Shown: positions 15,172 to 25,955 of the stretch, piece by piece
Layout: each line of letters starts with the position of its first letter
Position numbering within the stretch: position 1 is the first letter of the stretch
Source of the DNA: Flavobacterium johnsoniae
Lineage (GTDB): Bacteria; Bacteroidota; Bacteroidia; Flavobacteriales; Flavobacteriaceae
NCBI RefSeq assembly: GCF_030388325.1
Contig: NZ_CP103794.1
Span: forward strand, 2,418,001-2,482,000
Reading direction: 5' to 3'
DNA: 64,000 bases
The notes under the pieces: model-generated
Database searches by the model: none
Seen by the model: only the letters and a program-made list of their open reading frames with translations
Told to the model about the DNA's origin: nothing
Translations under genes and position numbers: made by a program

Positions 15172-16626
15172 TTATAAGCTCGGTAAATCTCCTTTTCCTT
15201 TAGTAGGCAAGTTTGTAGAGCCCATTAAGAACAAATCTACTTCCCTTGCTGCTTCGCGACCTTCTGAAATAGCCCACACGATTAATGATTGTCCACGACG
15301 CATATCTCCAGCTGTGAAGATATGAGGAACGTTTGTTTGATAGTTATGCGCTTTGTAGTTGCTTCTCATATCAGTTTCGATTCCTAATTGCTCGCTTAAT
15401 GTTTTCTCAGGACCTGTAAATCCAAGAGCCAATAAAGCTAAATCGCAAGGCCAGATTTTTTCAGAACCTTCTTTTTCGATTAATTCTGGACGCTGACCTG
15501 GAGTCATTTTCCATTGTACTTCAACAGTTTTTAATCCTGTTAATTCGCCTTTATCGTTAGAAATGAATTCTTTAGTGTTGATCAACCAGTTTCTGTCGCA
15601 ACCTTCTTCGTGAGAAGATGATGTTTTTAACTGCAACGGCCAGAAAGGCCAAGGAGTTGACTCGCTTCTTCCAACTGGAGGTTTTGGTAAAATCTCAAAG
15701 TTAGTTACCGATTTTGCTCCGTGTCTGTTAGAAGTTCCAATACAGTCAGAACCCGTATCTCCACCACCAATAACGATTACATCTTTACCAGTTGCTTTAA
15801 CCTGATCTGGAATTGATTCTCCAAATAAAACTTTAGTCTGCTGTGTCAAGAAATCCATTGCCTGAACAACGCCTTTGCTTTCGATTCCTTTAGTTGGCAA
15901 GCTTCTTCTTTCAGTTGCTCCTCCGCATAAAACGATAGAATCGAATGCGTTTAATTCTTCTACGCTGAAGTTAACTCCAACATTTACGTTAGTTTTGAAA
16001 GTGATTCCTTCTGCTTCAAGAACAACTACACGTCTGTCGATAATTCCTTTTTCTAATTTGAAATTTGGAATTCCGTAACGTAATAAACCTCCAATGGCAT
16101 TGTCTCTTTCAAAAACAGTAACGGTGTGACCAGCTCTGTTTAATTGCTGAGCGGCCGCTAATCCTGCAGGTCCAGAACCAATAACGGCAACTGTTTTACC
16201 AGTTCTTGTTTTTGGTGGCTGCGGTTTGATCCATCCTTCAGCGAAACCTCTTTCGATGATGCTTTTCTCGATGTTTTCGATAGAAACCGGATCTTTGATG
16301 ATTCCTAAGACACATGATTTCTCACATGGAGCAGGGCATAAGCGTCCTGTAAATTCAGGGAAGTTATTAGTAGATTGTAAAATCTCTAATGCACTTTGCC
16401 ATTCTTCTTGATGCACCATGTCGTTGAAGTCAGGAATTAAATTTCCTAACGGACAACCACTGTGGCAAAAAGGAATTCCACAGTCCATACATCTTGATCC
16501 TTGTTCTTTTAATTTATCTTTTGGTACCGGAATAGTAAATTCGTTGTAGTTCGAAACACGTTCTGCTACTGCTAAATTACTTTCATCGGCTCTGTTATAT
16601 TCTTTAAATCCGCCTATTTTACCCAT
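15172..16626 (-). CDS. gltD: Glutamate synthase (NADPH) small subunit
   Basis: The 484-residue beta subunit passes electrons from NADPH to the large subunit for glutamate formation from glutamine and 2-oxoglutarate. The N-terminal region holds two cysteine clusters for Fe-S centres (CMDCGIPFCHSGCP and CPAPCEKSC). It is followed by the FAD-binding GSGPAGLAAAQ and the NADPH-binding VIGGGDTGSDC. The length and start (MGKIGGFKEYNR) match the family. It follows gltB on the same strand after 153 bases that contain a palindromic repeat, so it is probably co-transcribed with gltB. Confidence 0.96.
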   Translation of the reverse strand: MGKIGGFKEYNRADESNLAVAERVSNYNEFTIPVPKDKLKEQGSRCMDCGIPFCHSGCPLGNLIPDFNDMVHQEEWQSALEILQSTNNFPEFTGRLCPAPCEKSCVLGIIKDPVSIENIEKSIIERGFAEGWIKPQPPKTRTGKTVAVIGSGPAGLAAAQQLNRAGHTVTVFERDNAIGGLLRYGIPNFKLEKGIIDRRVVVLEAEGITFKTNVNVGVNFSVEELNAFDSIVLCGGATERRSLPTKGIESKGVVQAMDFLTQQTKVLFGESIPDQVKATGKDVIVIGGGDTGSDCIGTSNRHGAKSVTNFEILPKPPVGRSESTPWPFWPLQLKTSSSHEEGCDRNWLINTKEFISNDKGELTGLKTVEVQWKMTPGQRPELIEKEGSEKIWPCDLALLALGFTGPEKTLSEQLGIETDMRSNYKAHNYQTNVPHIFTAGDMRRGQSLIVWAISEGREAAREVDLFLMGSTNLPTKGKGDLPSL

Positions 16627-16670
16627 GACATTTTAATTAAATGTAAATGATAATTCTAAAGTTCTAATTT

Positions 16671-16745
16671 TTTTGACCGCAAAGGACGCAAGGTCTTTTT
16701 TTTGCTTTTTTAAGTGTTTTAAGTTCGCAAAGCTTTGCGGTTAAG
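16671..16745. repeat. Palindromic GCAAAG-type repeat between gltB and gltD
   Basis: Left arm around 16675-16693 (GACCGCAAAGGACGCAAGG) and right arm 16724-16744 (ending CTTTGCGGTTAA) are imperfectly complementary. They belong to the same word family as the larger repeats at 22973 and 25956. It sits inside what should be a gltB-gltD transcript. Confidence 0.65.
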
Positions 16746-16779
16746 TTTTTAAAATCTGAACTCTAAAATCTAAAATCAT

Positions 16780-19700
16780 TTATCCCGCTATTAATTCTTC
16801 TATTTGTTTTTCTTCTGCAATTCGTTTTAATGCTTTTTTGTAATCAGTTGGCATTACTTTTACGAAGTGCTGTTGTTGGTTTTCCCAGTCTGCTAAAATT
16901 CTTTTTGCTAATGGACTGCTTGTGTACAATGAATGATTTTTGATCAGTTTTCTTAGTTTCGTAACGTCCTCTTCTTCCAACGGATCGAATGCAACCATTT
17001 CCATGTTACAAACTGTAGAATCGAATTTCTTATTTGGATCGTAAACATAAGCTACACCACCGCTCATACCAGCTGCGAAGTTTCTTCCTGTTTTTCCTAA
17101 AACTACTACTGTACCACCGGTCATGTATTCGCATCCGTGATCTCCAATTCCTTCAACAACAGCTGTTGCTCCAGAATTTCTCACACAGAAACGCTCTCCG
17201 GCCATTCCATTAATATAAGCCTCTCCGGTAATAGCTCCGTAAAGGGCAACGTTTCCAATAATGATGTTGTCTTCAGGTTTGAAAGTTGCAGTAGGAGGTA
17301 CTTTTACAATTAGTTTTCCTCCAGAAAGACCTTTTCCTAAATAATCATTACAGTTTCCGTGAATTTTAAATGACAATCCGTTTGTTGCAAAAGCACCAAA
17401 ACTTTGTCCGGCAGAACCTTCAAAATCAACTAAAATAGTGTCATCAGGTAATCCTTGTGCGCCGTAGATTTTTGAGATTTCGTTACTCAAAATCGCACCT
17501 ACAGAACGGTCTGTATTTTTAATTTTAAAAGTTACTCTTGTTTTCTCTTTTCTATAGATAGACGGAATCGCTTCTTTAATGATGTCAAAATCCAATACAT
17601 TTTCAAGTTGGTGATCTTGAGTTGTTGTATTATGATTTGGCTCTGTTTTCGCTTTTTCCGGTTTGTATAGAATTGATGACAAGTCTAAACCATTTGCTTT
17701 ATAATGTTTGATGGCTTTGTTCACATTTAATTTTTGTGACTGACCCACCATTTCTTTTAAAGTTCTGAAACCTAATTGAGCCATGATTTCTCTTAACTCC
17801 TCAGCAATGAAATACATGAAGTTGATTACGTGCTCTGGAGTTCCTTTGAAATTTTTTCTCAATTCAGGATCTTGAGTTGCAATACCAACCGGACAAGTAT
17901 TTAAATGACAAGCTCTCATCATGATACATCCAGAAGCTACAAGCGGAGCCGTTGCAAAACCGAATTCTTCAGCCCCTAATAAAGCTGCGATGGCTACGTC
18001 ACGACCTGTTTTTAACTGTCCGTCACATTCTAAAACTACACGGCTTCTTAAATCGTTTAAGATCAAAGTCTGCTGAGCTTCAGCTAAACCAAGTTCCCAC
18101 GGAATACCTGTGTGCTGTAAAGATGTTAATGGTGCAGCTCCCGTTCCTCCGTCGTAACCAGAAATTAAGATAACGTCAGCTTTTGCTTTGGCAACACCGG
18201 CAGCGATGGTTCCAACTCCAACTTCAGAAACTAATTTTACGTTGATACGAGCTTCACGGTTTGCATTTTTCAAATCGTAAATTAACTGAGATAAATCCTC
18301 AATTGAGTAAATATCGTGGTGAGGAGGAGGAGAAATCAAACCTACATAAGGTGTAGAGTTTCTCGTTTCAGCAATCCAAGGCACTACTTTTTCTCCAGGT
18401 AATTGTCCACCTTCACCAGGTTTTGCTCCCTGAGCCATTTTGATTTGGATTTCTCTTGCGTTTGTCAAATAGTTGATAGAAACACCAAAACGTCCTGATG
18501 CAACTTGTTTGATAGCACTATTTCTAGAATCTCCGTTAATTTCTTTCTGGAAACGTTTTGGATCTTCTCCACCTTCTCCAGAGTTACTTTTTCCGCCAAT
18601 TCTGTTCATGGCAATCGCTAAATTCTCGTGTGCTTCTCTACTGATAGATCCGTAAGACATCGCACCCGTTTTGAATTTCTTAACGATTTCTGTCCAAGGC
18701 TCAACTTCATCAATAGAAATTGGATCTAAATTATTGAATTCAAATAAACCTCTAATAGTCATTAAGTTTGAGCTTTGCTCGTTTACAGCGTTTGCATATT
18801 CTTTATAGCTTTCTGGGCTGTTTAAACGAACTGCCTGCTGTAATTTAGAAATCGTTGTTGGGTTAAACATGTGTTTTTCTCCACCACGTCTCCATCTGTA
18901 AATACCTCCAATTTCAAGAGAAAGCAAGTTTGCAATTTTTGAATTTGGGAAAGCTTTTTGGAAACGTTTTTTAACCTCTTTTTCCACTTCCATTAAACCA
19001 ATTCCTTCAATTCTTGATGGCGTGTAAGGGAAGTATTTAGATGTAAATGTTTTGTTTAAACCTAAAATCTCGAAAATCTGAGCAGCTCTGTATGAATGTA
19101 AAGTAGAGATACCAATTTTGTTCATGATTTTTACGATTCCTTTTGCGATTGCTTTGTTGTAGTTTACAACTGCGTAATCTGCTTTTACTTTTGTAATGAA
19201 ACCTTTTTCAACTTGATCGTGAATGATTTCGTTTACCATGTAAGGATTGATTGCGCTTGCACCATATCCAAACAATAAAGCAAAATGATGAGGTTCTCTA
19301 GGTTCAGCAGATTCGATGATGATTCCGAATTTAGATCGAACCTGTAAAATGTTCAAAGAGTGGTGAATGTAAGAACAAGCTAATAACATTGGAATTGGAG
19401 CTAATTCTTCGCTTACACCTCTATCAGATAAGATGATGATATTGCATCCTTCTTCAACTGCTTTAAAAGTAGCCTGAACACATTTTTCAAGAGCACGCTC
19501 TAAACCGTTAACTCCTTTTTCTATTTTATATAAAGTAGAAATAGTAGCCGATTTGAAATCTGGGTGATCAATATTTCTGATTTTATCCAAATCCTCGTTA
19601 GAAACTACTGGATTTTGGATTTTTAATTTTTTACATTGTTTAGATTCAATTTCGAAAATATTGAAATCTCCACCAATCGCTAAACTGATATCAGTAATAA

Positions 19701-21297
19701 TTTCTTCACGAATACCATCCAACGGCGGGTTAGTAACCTGCGCGAATAATTGTTTGAAGTAATTGTACAACAACTGTGGCTGATCAGAAAGAACTGCCAA
19801 AGGCGTATCGTTACCCATAGAACTAATTGCTTCAGCTCCGTCGCTACCCATTGGGTTGATGATTGTTTTTAAATCTTCAATTGTATAACCAAACAAACGT
19901 TGTCTTGTTAAGAAATCTAATTTTTCAACAGGAGTAGGGTTGTTTGTATAAGGAACACTAGCTAATGGCAATAAGTTTTCGTCAACCCATTGTTGGTACG
20001 GACGTTTTGTAACTATCGCTTTCTTAACTTCTTCGTCTTCGATGATACGACCTTCATTCATATCAACCAAGAACATTTTTCCTGGCTCTAAACGACCGTG
20101 TTGGATTACATCTTCTGGATCGATGTCTAATACACCAATTTCAGATGACATAATTACGAATCCACTTTTCGTTAATGTATAACGAGAAGGACGCAATCCG
20201 TTTCTGTCTAATAATGCACCAATTACGTTTCCATCTGTAAATGGAATAGAAGCAGGACCATCCCAAGGCTCCATGATACAAGCATTGTACTCATAGAAAG
20301 CTCTTTTTTCTGGAGACATTGTTTGGTGTTTTTCCCAAGCTTCAGGAACAACCATCATCATTGCCTCTGGAAGAGAACGACCAGTCATTAATAAAAGTTC
20401 AACCACCATATCCATCGAAGCAGAATCTGATTTTCCTTCTAAGATAATTGGGAATAGTTTTTTGATATCCTCGCCAAAAACTTTGCTCTGCATTAGCTCT
20501 TCACGAGCACGCATACGGCTTACGTTTCCGCGAAGTGTGTTGATCTCACCATTATGACACATGTATCTAAACGGTTGAGCTAAGTCCCAAGATGGGAATG
20601 TATTTGTAGAGAAACGTTGGTGTACAAGCGCTAAACGCGTCACCAAGTCTGGATCTTTCAAATCTATATAATAACGGCTGATGTCTTCCGGCATCAATAG
20701 ACCTTTATATATTATAGTAGTTGTCGATAAACTAGTAAAATAAAACATGTGGCTTTCTGAGGTTTTTGATCCTCTTACGGCATGTTCAGCAATTTTTCTA
20801 GCTGCAAAAAGTTTTGCATTAAATTCCTGTTCAGTTAAATCTTGTCCGTTTTTAGAAACGAAAACTTGTTTAATTGTTGGTTCTTTTTCTGCGGCAATTT
20901 CACCTAAATTTTCAACGTCAACTGGCACATCTCTCCAACCTAAAACTTTTAAGTTTTGGTCTTTAATAGTAGCCTCAAATGCATTAATGCAAAAAGAAAC
21001 CTGGTTTTTGCTTTTTGGTAAAAAAACCATTCCTACTGCATATTCACGCGCTTCAGGGATTTCAAAGTCACATACTTTCTTAAAAAAATCATGAGGAATG
21101 TCGAATAAAATTCCGGCTCCGTCACCAGTTCTTCCATCAGAACTAACGGCACCACGATGTTCTAATTTAATTAAGATGTCTAATGCTTTGTGAATAATAT
21201 CATTTGACTTAATACCATTCAAATTACAAATAAATCCTGCACCACAATTGTCGTGTTCAAATTCAGGCAGATAAAGCCCTTGTTCTTTAACTCTCAT
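16780..21297 (-). CDS. gltB: Glutamate synthase large subunit
   Basis: From the ATG at 21297 the product is 1505 residues, the usual size. [17 protein letters not shown] is a short propeptide; Cys18 (in NCGAGF) would become the N-terminal nucleophile of the class II glutaminase domain after cleavage. The central and FMN/synthase domains follow ([25 protein letters not shown]), then the 3Fe-4S cluster motif CHLNTCPVG and the GXGXG beta-helix C-terminal domain. An in-frame ATG at 21339 adds 14 residues that would displace the propeptide start, so it is rejected. The gene is divergent from sucC. Confidence 0.96.
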   Translation of the reverse strand: MRVKEQGLYLPEFEHDNCGAGFICNLNGIKSNDIIHKALDILIKLEHRGAVSSDGRTGDGAGILFDIPHDFFKKVCDFEIPEAREYAVGMVFLPKSKNQVSFCINAFEATIKDQNLKVLGWRDVPVDVENLGEIAAEKEPTIKQVFVSKNGQDLTEQEFNAKLFAARKIAEHAVRGSKTSESHMFYFTSLSTTTIIYKGLLMPEDISRYYIDLKDPDLVTRLALVHQRFSTNTFPSWDLAQPFRYMCHNGEINTLRGNVSRMRAREELMQSKVFGEDIKKLFPIILEGKSDSASMDMVVELLLMTGRSLPEAMMMVVPEAWEKHQTMSPEKRAFYEYNACIMEPWDGPASIPFTDGNVIGALLDRNGLRPSRYTLTKSGFVIMSSEIGVLDIDPEDVIQHGRLEPGKMFLVDMNEGRIIEDEEVKKAIVTKRPYQQWVDENLLPLASVPYTNNPTPVEKLDFLTRQRLFGYTIEDLKTIINPMGSDGAEAISSMGNDTPLAVLSDQPQLLYNYFKQLFAQVTNPPLDGIREEIITDISLAIGGDFNIFEIESKQCKKLKIQNPVVSNEDLDKIRNIDHPDFKSATISTLYKIEKGVNGLERALEKCVQATFKAVEEGCNIIILSDRGVSEELAPIPMLLACSYIHHSLNILQVRSKFGIIIESAEPREPHHFALLFGYGASAINPYMVNEIIHDQVEKGFITKVKADYAVVNYNKAIAKGIVKIMNKIGISTLHSYRAAQIFEILGLNKTFTSKYFPYTPSRIEGIGLMEVEKEVKKRFQKAFPNSKIANLLSLEIGGIYRWRRGGEKHMFNPTTISKLQQAVRLNSPESYKEYANAVNEQSSNLMTIRGLFEFNNLDPISIDEVEPWTEIVKKFKTGAMSYGSISREAHENLAIAMNRIGGKSNSGEGGEDPKRFQKEINGDSRNSAIKQVASGRFGVSINYLTNAREIQIKMAQGAKPGEGGQLPGEKVVPWIAETRNSTPYVGLISPPPHHDIYSIEDLSQLIYDLKNANREARINVKLVSEVGVGTIAAGVAKAKADVILISGYDGGTGAAPLTSLQHTGIPWELGLAEAQQTLILNDLRSRVVLECDGQLKTGRDVAIAALLGAEEFGFATAPLVASGCIMMRACHLNTCPVGIATQDPELRKNFKGTPEHVINFMYFIAEELREIMAQLGFRTLKEMVGQSQKLNVNKAIKHYKANGLDLSSILYKPEKAKTEPNHNTTTQDHQLENVLDFDIIKEAIPSIYRKEKTRVTFKIKNTDRSVGAILSNEISKIYGAQGLPDDTILVDFEGSAGQSFGAFATNGLSFKIHGNCNDYLGKGLSGGKLIVKVPPTATFKPEDNIIIGNVALYGAITGEAYINGMAGERFCVRNSGATAVVEGIGDHGCEYMTGGTVVVLGKTGRNFAAGMSGGVAYVYDPNKKFDSTVCNMEMVAFDPLEEEDVTKLRKLIKNHSLYTSSPLAKRILADWENQQQHFVKVMPTDYKKALKRIAEEKQIEELIAG

Positions 21298-21314
21298 TCT
21301 TGATATTTTTTTTA

Positions 21315-21322
21315 CAAAAATA
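21315..21322 (-). promoter_or_regulatory. Possible -7 element of gltB
   Basis: The minus strand reads TATTTTTG here, matching the Bacteroidota -7 consensus TAnnTTTG and placing a transcript start about 10-15 bases before the gltB ATG. No clear -33 TTG is found at 17-23 bases, so this is tentative. The rest of the 400-base gltB-sucC gap is AT-rich without a recognisable feature apart from the sucC -7 element. Confidence 0.35.
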
Positions 21323-21657
21323 AAGATTTCGTTAAACATAATGTATTGAAATTATGCTTTTGCTTTCATTTTTGCTGTAATATTAGAAAATGGGTTCTTA
21401 ATTATTAATATTATTATATAAAGCATCGCGAATTGCTAAAAATATAATTACTCTTAAAATATATTAGGAAAAATCGTCGGGAGGTCAATAAAACCTATGA
21501 ATTTTTTGTTAAATATCAAACGTTTTGTATAGTTTGTGTTAACATTAACAAATTATTCCGTTAACGATTTGTTTGCTTTGATAAATTGTCAACGCTTAAT
21601 ACCTATATATAACATTTATTTAATTGAAAAAGATTTTCCTATTAAGTTGTATTTTGT

Positions 21658-21665
21658 TACTTTTG
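21658..21665 (+). promoter_or_regulatory. Probable -7 element of sucC
   Basis: TACTTTTG matches TAnnTTTG, 48 bases upstream of the chosen sucC ATG. It lies inside the longer in-frame extension of the gene, which supports the downstream start at 21714. A convincing -33 element is not visible. Confidence 0.45.
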
Positions 21666-21713
21666 TCGCACTTTTATTCTGAAATAAATTCAGGACCAGA
21701 CAAATTCAATATT

Positions 21714-22907
21714 ATGAACATACACGAATATCAAGGAAAAGAAATTTTAGCGAGTTACGGAGTACGCGTGCAACGCGGAATCGTGGCTAATAATGCAGTT
21801 GAAGCTGTGGCTGCTGCAAAACAATTAACTGCCGAAACTGGAACAGGATGGCATGTAATTAAAGCACAAATTCACGCAGGTGGTCGTGGAAAAGGTGGTG
21901 GAGTTAAGCTGGCAAAAAACTTACAGCAAGTTGAAGAGTTAGCAGAACAAATCATCGGAATGCAATTAATTACACCTCAGACTCCGCCTGAAGGTAAAAA
22001 AGTTAACAAAGTATTAGTTGCTGAAGATGTGTACTATCCTGGAGAAAGCGAAACTTCTGAATTTTATGTTTCTGTTTTATTGAATAGAGGTACAGGACGC
22101 AACATGATTATGTATTCTACTGAAGGTGGAATGGATATTGAAGAAGTTGCAGAACACACTCCACACTTAATCTTTACTGAAGAAATCGATCCTTCTGTAG
22201 GATTACAAGGTTTCCAAGCTAGAAGAATTGCTATCAATTTAGGTCTTTCTGGAAATGCTTTCAAAGAAATGGTGAAATTCATCGACGCACTTTACAATGC
22301 TTACATTGGTTCTGATGCTTCTATGTTCGAAATCAACCCAGTTTTAAAAACATCTGATAACAAAATTTTAGCTGTTGATGCTAAAGTTAATATCGACGAT
22401 AACGCTTTATACAGACAAGCTAAATATGCTGAAATGAGAGATATCCGTGAGGAGAATCCAATCGAAGTTGAAGCTAAAGAAGTTGGTCTTAACTATGTTG
22501 ACCTTGACGGTACTGTAGGATGTATGGTAAACGGAGCTGGTCTTGCAATGGCAACTATGGACTTAATTAAATACGCTGGTTTTGAGCCTGCTAACTTCCT
22601 TGACGTAGGAGGAACTGCTGACGCAAAACGTGTTGAAACTGCTTTCAGAATTATCTTGAAAGATCCAAACGTAAAAGCTATTTTAATTAACATTTTCGGA
22701 GGAATCGTTCGTTGTGACCGTGTTGCTCAAGGTGTTGTTGATGCTTACAAAAACATGGGTGACGCTATCAATGTGCCAATTATCGTTCGTTTGCAAGGAA
22801 CAAATGCTGAAATTGCAAAAGAATTGATTGACAACTCTGGTATGCCAATCTTATCTGCAGTTCAATTCCAAGAAGCTGCTGACCAAGTTAAAGCTGCTCT
22901 TTCTTAA
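21714..22907 (+). CDS. sucC: Succinyl-CoA synthetase (ADP-forming) beta subunit
   Basis: The 397-residue subunit has the usual family length and start, [16 protein letters not shown]. Its ATP-grasp fold ([18 protein letters not shown]) and the C-terminal ligase domain ([13 protein letters not shown]) form the TCA-cycle enzyme that makes ATP from succinyl-CoA together with SucD. The frame is open to an ATG at 21624, but the extra 30 residues are a hydrophobic stretch foreign to this cytoplasmic enzyme and contain a promoter element. sucD is not adjacent, as often in Bacteroidota. A strong terminator follows. Confidence 0.96.
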   Translation: MNIHEYQGKEILASYGVRVQRGIVANNAVEAVAAAKQLTAETGTGWHVIKAQIHAGGRGKGGGVKLAKNLQQVEELAEQIIGMQLITPQTPPEGKKVNKVLVAEDVYYPGESETSEFYVSVLLNRGTGRNMIMYSTEGGMDIEEVAEHTPHLIFTEEIDPSVGLQGFQARRIAINLGLSGNAFKEMVKFIDALYNAYIGSDASMFEINPVLKTSDNKILAVDAKVNIDDNALYRQAKYAEMRDIREENPIEVEAKEVGLNYVDLDGTVGCMVNGAGLAMATMDLIKYAGFEPANFLDVGGTADAKRVETAFRIILKDPNVKAILINIFGGIVRCDRVAQGVVDAYKNMGDAINVPIIVRLQGTNAEIAKELIDNSGMPILSAVQFQEAADQVKAALS

Positions 22908-22935
22908 TTAAAATAAGAAATCAATTTATATAGAA

Positions 22936-22968
22936 AATCCATTCCGAAAGGAGTGGATTTTTTTTTTG
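22936..22968 (+). terminator. Terminator after sucC
   Basis: AATCCATTCC, a GAAA loop and GGAGTGGATT form a 10-base stem followed by nine T. Confidence 0.85.
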
Positions 22969-22972
22969 TGAT

Positions 22973-23168
22973 TTAACCGCAAAGCACGCAATTTTTTTTA
23001 CAAAGATTATGAATACAAACGCAAAGTTCGCAAAGCGATTTGCTTAAAAAGTTTGCCACAGATTATTTGGATTAACACAGATTTAAAAAAAAATCCTTTT
23101 AATCTAAATAATCTATGGCTAAAAAACTTTGCGAACTTTGCGTAATTCTTTGTGTGCTTTGCGGTTAA
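22973..23168. repeat. 196-base triple-nested palindrome between convergent genes
   Basis: Three pairs of arms are nested. The outermost is 15-base perfect (TTAACCGCAAAGCAC, 22973-22987 with 23154-23168). The middle is 16-base perfect (CGCAAAGTTCGCAAAG, 23020-23035 with 23127-23142). The innermost is imperfect (GCCACAGATTATTTGGATT at 23055 onward with its complement near 23101-23119). It fills the gap between the converging sucC and the gene ending at 23178 and has no open frame. Confidence 0.85.
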
Positions 23169-23177
23169 AATAAAATA

Positions 23178-23975
23178 TTATTTAAAAACAGTAGCCAAAT
23201 CCACAATTTCGAATGTAGGATCATGCATTATAAATTCTCTAATAACTGCAGCATGACCAGCGCCTACTAAAACCATTATTTTATTATCGGTACTTTCAGT
23301 TAATTTTTGAATTAATGAATACATGTATAAGTTTCTCTTGTACCAATTTGAAACTAAAGATGGTCCAGTAAAATCATCCGGATTTCCAGCTCTATTTGCT
23401 ATTTCCAAATACCATTGAAGATTTTCATTTTCAGTTTGTTTTGTATTGTAATACAGCATCATTTCTTGTAACGAACTTTTTCTAATTTTATCGTTATGTT
23501 GTTTTTCAAAATTTTTAGTTGTCAACTTATTTTTCTCCATTAACTGCTTTTGGTTGGCTTTTTCCATTGACATCATTAAGCTATCATACGGAAAAGAAGT
23601 ATAAAGATTCATTCCGTATAATTTTTTATGGTTCAGTTTTTTAGCAGTACGAAGTGCCAGTTGCGTTATTTCGTTTTTGTTAGTTCTAAAAAGACTGTCG
23701 GAATCTTTATTGTAAAACTTGTCTAAGTCGGCTTGTTTGCTAAATTCCCATTCCACAAATATTTTGTCAGGACCAAATTTTTTGATTTTATCACTCATAA
23801 TCTCGAGTTCTTTTTGACTCTTTTCAGACATAATATTAAAATTGTTCAGTTGAGCAACATCAAGACCAGGATTCGCATAATGAAAAGTTCCAACCAATAA
23901 AATTTGCTTTTTCTTAGTTTGAGCAGAAGTTAAGTTTAATGTAATAATTGCTAGTAATAAAATGATTTTTTGCAT
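23178..23975 (-). CDS. Secreted TraB/GumN-like protein (DUF5694 type)
   Basis: The 265-residue product has a signal peptide (1-18, LTSAQ). The start of the mature protein is VGTFHYANPGLD and the C-terminal end has VGAGHAAVI. The paired glycine-histidine motifs (GTFH and GAGH) resemble the TraB/Tiki/PrgY superfamily, whose members are metal-dependent proteases in some eukaryotes. The bacterial DUF5694 type is uncharacterised. It is transcribed alone toward sucC. Superfamily resemblance is good, activity unproved. Confidence 0.75.
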   Translation of the reverse strand: MQKIILLLAIITLNLTSAQTKKKQILLVGTFHYANPGLDVAQLNNFNIMSEKSQKELEIMSDKIKKFGPDKIFVEWEFSKQADLDKFYNKDSDSLFRTNKNEITQLALRTAKKLNHKKLYGMNLYTSFPYDSLMMSMEKANQKQLMEKNKLTTKNFEKQHNDKIRKSSLQEMMLYYNTKQTENENLQWYLEIANRAGNPDDFTGPSLVSNWYKRNLYMYSLIQKLTESTDNKIMVLVGAGHAAVIREFIMHDPTFEIVDLATVFK

Positions 23976-24169
23976 GACGTTTTGGTTTTAAATTCATGGC
24001 AAATTTATGTCACGTTTTGACCTCTTTTTTTTGTTTTTGATGAACCTAGAATTTCATTTTATAAACGCTCAAAATTTATTGGTTAATAATTTCGTGTAAC
24101 GTTTTTGATAGTTCATCACTAAAAAAGTATCTTTTAAATAAATATAATTTTCTATTTATGGCTTAATTG

Positions 24170-24177
24170 TATTTTTG
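24170..24177 (+). promoter_or_regulatory. Possible -7 element of the histidine kinase gene
   Basis: TATTTTTG fits TAnnTTTG, 19 bases before the ATG at 24196; the -33 side is not clear. Intergenic DNA 23976-24169 holds nothing else recognisable. Confidence 0.4.
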
Positions 24178-24195
24178 AGGTAATTATCAAAAACT

Positions 24196-25236
24196 ATGAA
24201 ATCAAAAATTCCATTTTACTATCATATTGTCTTTTTCTTTTTATTATTTCTAACTTATATTTTTTGGGATATTGGACTGAATAATAGGGAAATAAAAATT
24301 GTATTGAAAGCTATTTATTTAGGAATTACCCCAGTTTATTTACTGGCTGTTTTTATTATCTACATTCTCAATTTTTATTTCTTTTGTGATTGGTTTTTAA
24401 ACAAAAAGAAATTACTGTTTTATATTCTAACAATTCCAGTTTCGTTATTGCTTTTTACAGCTATTCGTTATTTTTTGGAAGAAGTTGTTATGCATAGTAT
24501 TACAGGAATGCATAACTATTATGAAGAAGCAAGAGAAATTACCTACTACATAAAAGACAATTTTTTCTACGGATTGCCAGCTGTAATTTTAAGCGCATTG
24601 ACTTTTTTGTTTTGGCAGTTTCAAACTGAGCAACATCTAAATCAGGAATTGCTTTTGGAAAATAAAAAAGCTGAATTTCAAATGCTTAAAGCGCAGGTGA
24701 GTCCGCACTTCTTGTTTAATACTTTGAACTCTTTTTATAGCCAGCTAGTTTTGAAAGATGATGAAATGGCTGATGATATTTTGGTTCTTTCAGATTTGCT
24801 TCGATACGTTATTACCGAAACAGATAAAGATGAAGCTATACTATCAAAAGAAATCCAGTTTATTCAAAACTATATTCATTTACAGAAAAAACGCTTTGAA
24901 GATCAGCTATTTTTGGATTTTTCTGTTGAAGGAGAATATTCAAATGAAAGAATTCTTTCTTCGGCTTTAATTCATTTTGTTGAGAATGTTTTTAAGCATG
25001 GAAAACTAAATAATGAAAAAGAAAAAGCATTCATCTCAATTCAAATAAAAAAAGGATTTTTAGAGATTTCAACTTTTAATTATAATGTAAATGGAGAAAA
25101 TTATTCTTCTACAGGAATTGGTTTTGAGAACCTAACGAAAAGACTCGAATATATGTATAAAGACCAATTTATTCTTGAAAAAACAGAAGAAAATAATACC
25201 TTTAAGACATACTTGAAAATACCACTAAAAAACTAA
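24196..25236 (+). CDS. LytS/YehU-type membrane sensor histidine kinase
   Basis: The 346-residue kinase has four predicted membrane helices in the first 140 residues, then a coiled-coil-like linker. The His_kinase domain contains QMLKAQVSPHFLFNTLNSF with phospho-acceptor His171, followed by a truncated HATPase with FVENVFKHG (Asn264) and TGIGFENL. The short extracytoplasmic loops leave the signal unknown. It is followed after 3 bases by the LytTR response regulator at 25240, so the pair forms one operon and one signalling system. Confidence 0.92.
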   Translation: MKSKIPFYYHIVFFFLLFLTYIFWDIGLNNREIKIVLKAIYLGITPVYLLAVFIIYILNFYFFCDWFLNKKKLLFYILTIPVSLLLFTAIRYFLEEVVMHSITGMHNYYEEAREITYYIKDNFFYGLPAVILSALTFLFWQFQTEQHLNQELLLENKKAEFQMLKAQVSPHFLFNTLNSFYSQLVLKDDEMADDILVLSDLLRYVITETDKDEAILSKEIQFIQNYIHLQKKRFEDQLFLDFSVEGEYSNERILSSALIHFVENVFKHGKLNNEKEKAFISIQIKKGFLEISTFNYNVNGENYSSTGIGFENLTKRLEYMYKDQFILEKTEENNTFKTYLKIPLKN

Positions 25237-25239
25237 TCT

Positions 25240-25947
25240 ATGGCTTTTAAATGTATTATTGTAGATGATGAACCGCCTGCAACTCGAATATTAGAAAACT
25301 ATATCGGAAAGGTAAATTTCCTAGAAAAAGTTGGGGTTTTTAATGATTCTCTAAAAGCATTAGAATTTTTAAATACACAATCTGTTGATGTAATTTTTTT
25401 GGATATTCAAATGCCTCAATTGACAGGTTTGCAGCTTTCTAGAATCATTTCTAAAAATATAAAAGTCATTTTTACAACGGCTTATCCAGATTTTGCCTTA
25501 GAAGGTTTTGAGTTGAATGCAGTTGATTATTTATTAAAACCTATCTCTTTCGAACGTTTTTATCAGGCTGTTTCTAAGCTGAATTCTGAACCTAAAACAG
25601 TAGTTTCTAATCAGAGTAATCTGCTAGATTTTCTTTTTATTAAAACTGATGGAAAGAATAAATTTCAGAAAGTATTTTTGACAGAAATTTTATATGTAGA
25701 AAGTCTCCAGAATTATGTTTGCATTCATACTGAAAAACAACAAATTATTACTCATTCGTCTTTAAAAAACGTAATAGAGTCTCTTCCAGAAACGGAATTC
25801 ATTCAGATTCATAAATCCTATGTTGTTTCTTTAAAACATATCGAATCTACAGATAATTTTTCGGTTTTTATAAATGGAAAAGAATTGCCAATTGGAGCGA
25901 CTTTTAAAGAGACTTTTTTTGGTAAAATAGAGGAGAATAAGATATAA
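25240..25947 (+). CDS. LytTR-family response regulator
   Basis: The 235-residue regulator has a receiver domain (about 1-115) with acidic pair DD at 9-10, phospho-acceptor Asp55 in VIFLDIQMP and the conserved KPISFERF. A C-terminal LytTR DNA-binding domain (about 135-232) follows (ILYVESLQNYVCIHT, FIQIHKSYVVSL). It acts with the kinase at 24196. The targets cannot be identified here, because neither neighbour is an obvious regulon member. Confidence 0.93.
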   Translation: MAFKCIIVDDEPPATRILENYIGKVNFLEKVGVFNDSLKALEFLNTQSVDVIFLDIQMPQLTGLQLSRIISKNIKVIFTTAYPDFALEGFELNAVDYLLKPISFERFYQAVSKLNSEPKTVVSNQSNLLDFLFIKTDGKNKFQKVFLTEILYVESLQNYVCIHTEKQQIITHSSLKNVIESLPETEFIQIHKSYVVSLKHIESTDNFSVFINGKELPIGATFKETFFGKIEENKI

Positions 25948-25955
25948 ATTTTTTT

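Noticed and set aside
20747..21094. 115-codon frame antisense to gltB
   Set aside because: gltB is highly conserved here and the antisense frame has no independent support.
21624..21713. In-frame upstream extension of sucC (start at 21624)
   Set aside because: It encodes a hydrophobic 30-residue leader foreign to this cytoplasmic enzyme and contains a TAnnTTTG promoter element; [11 protein letters not shown] at 21714 is the family start.
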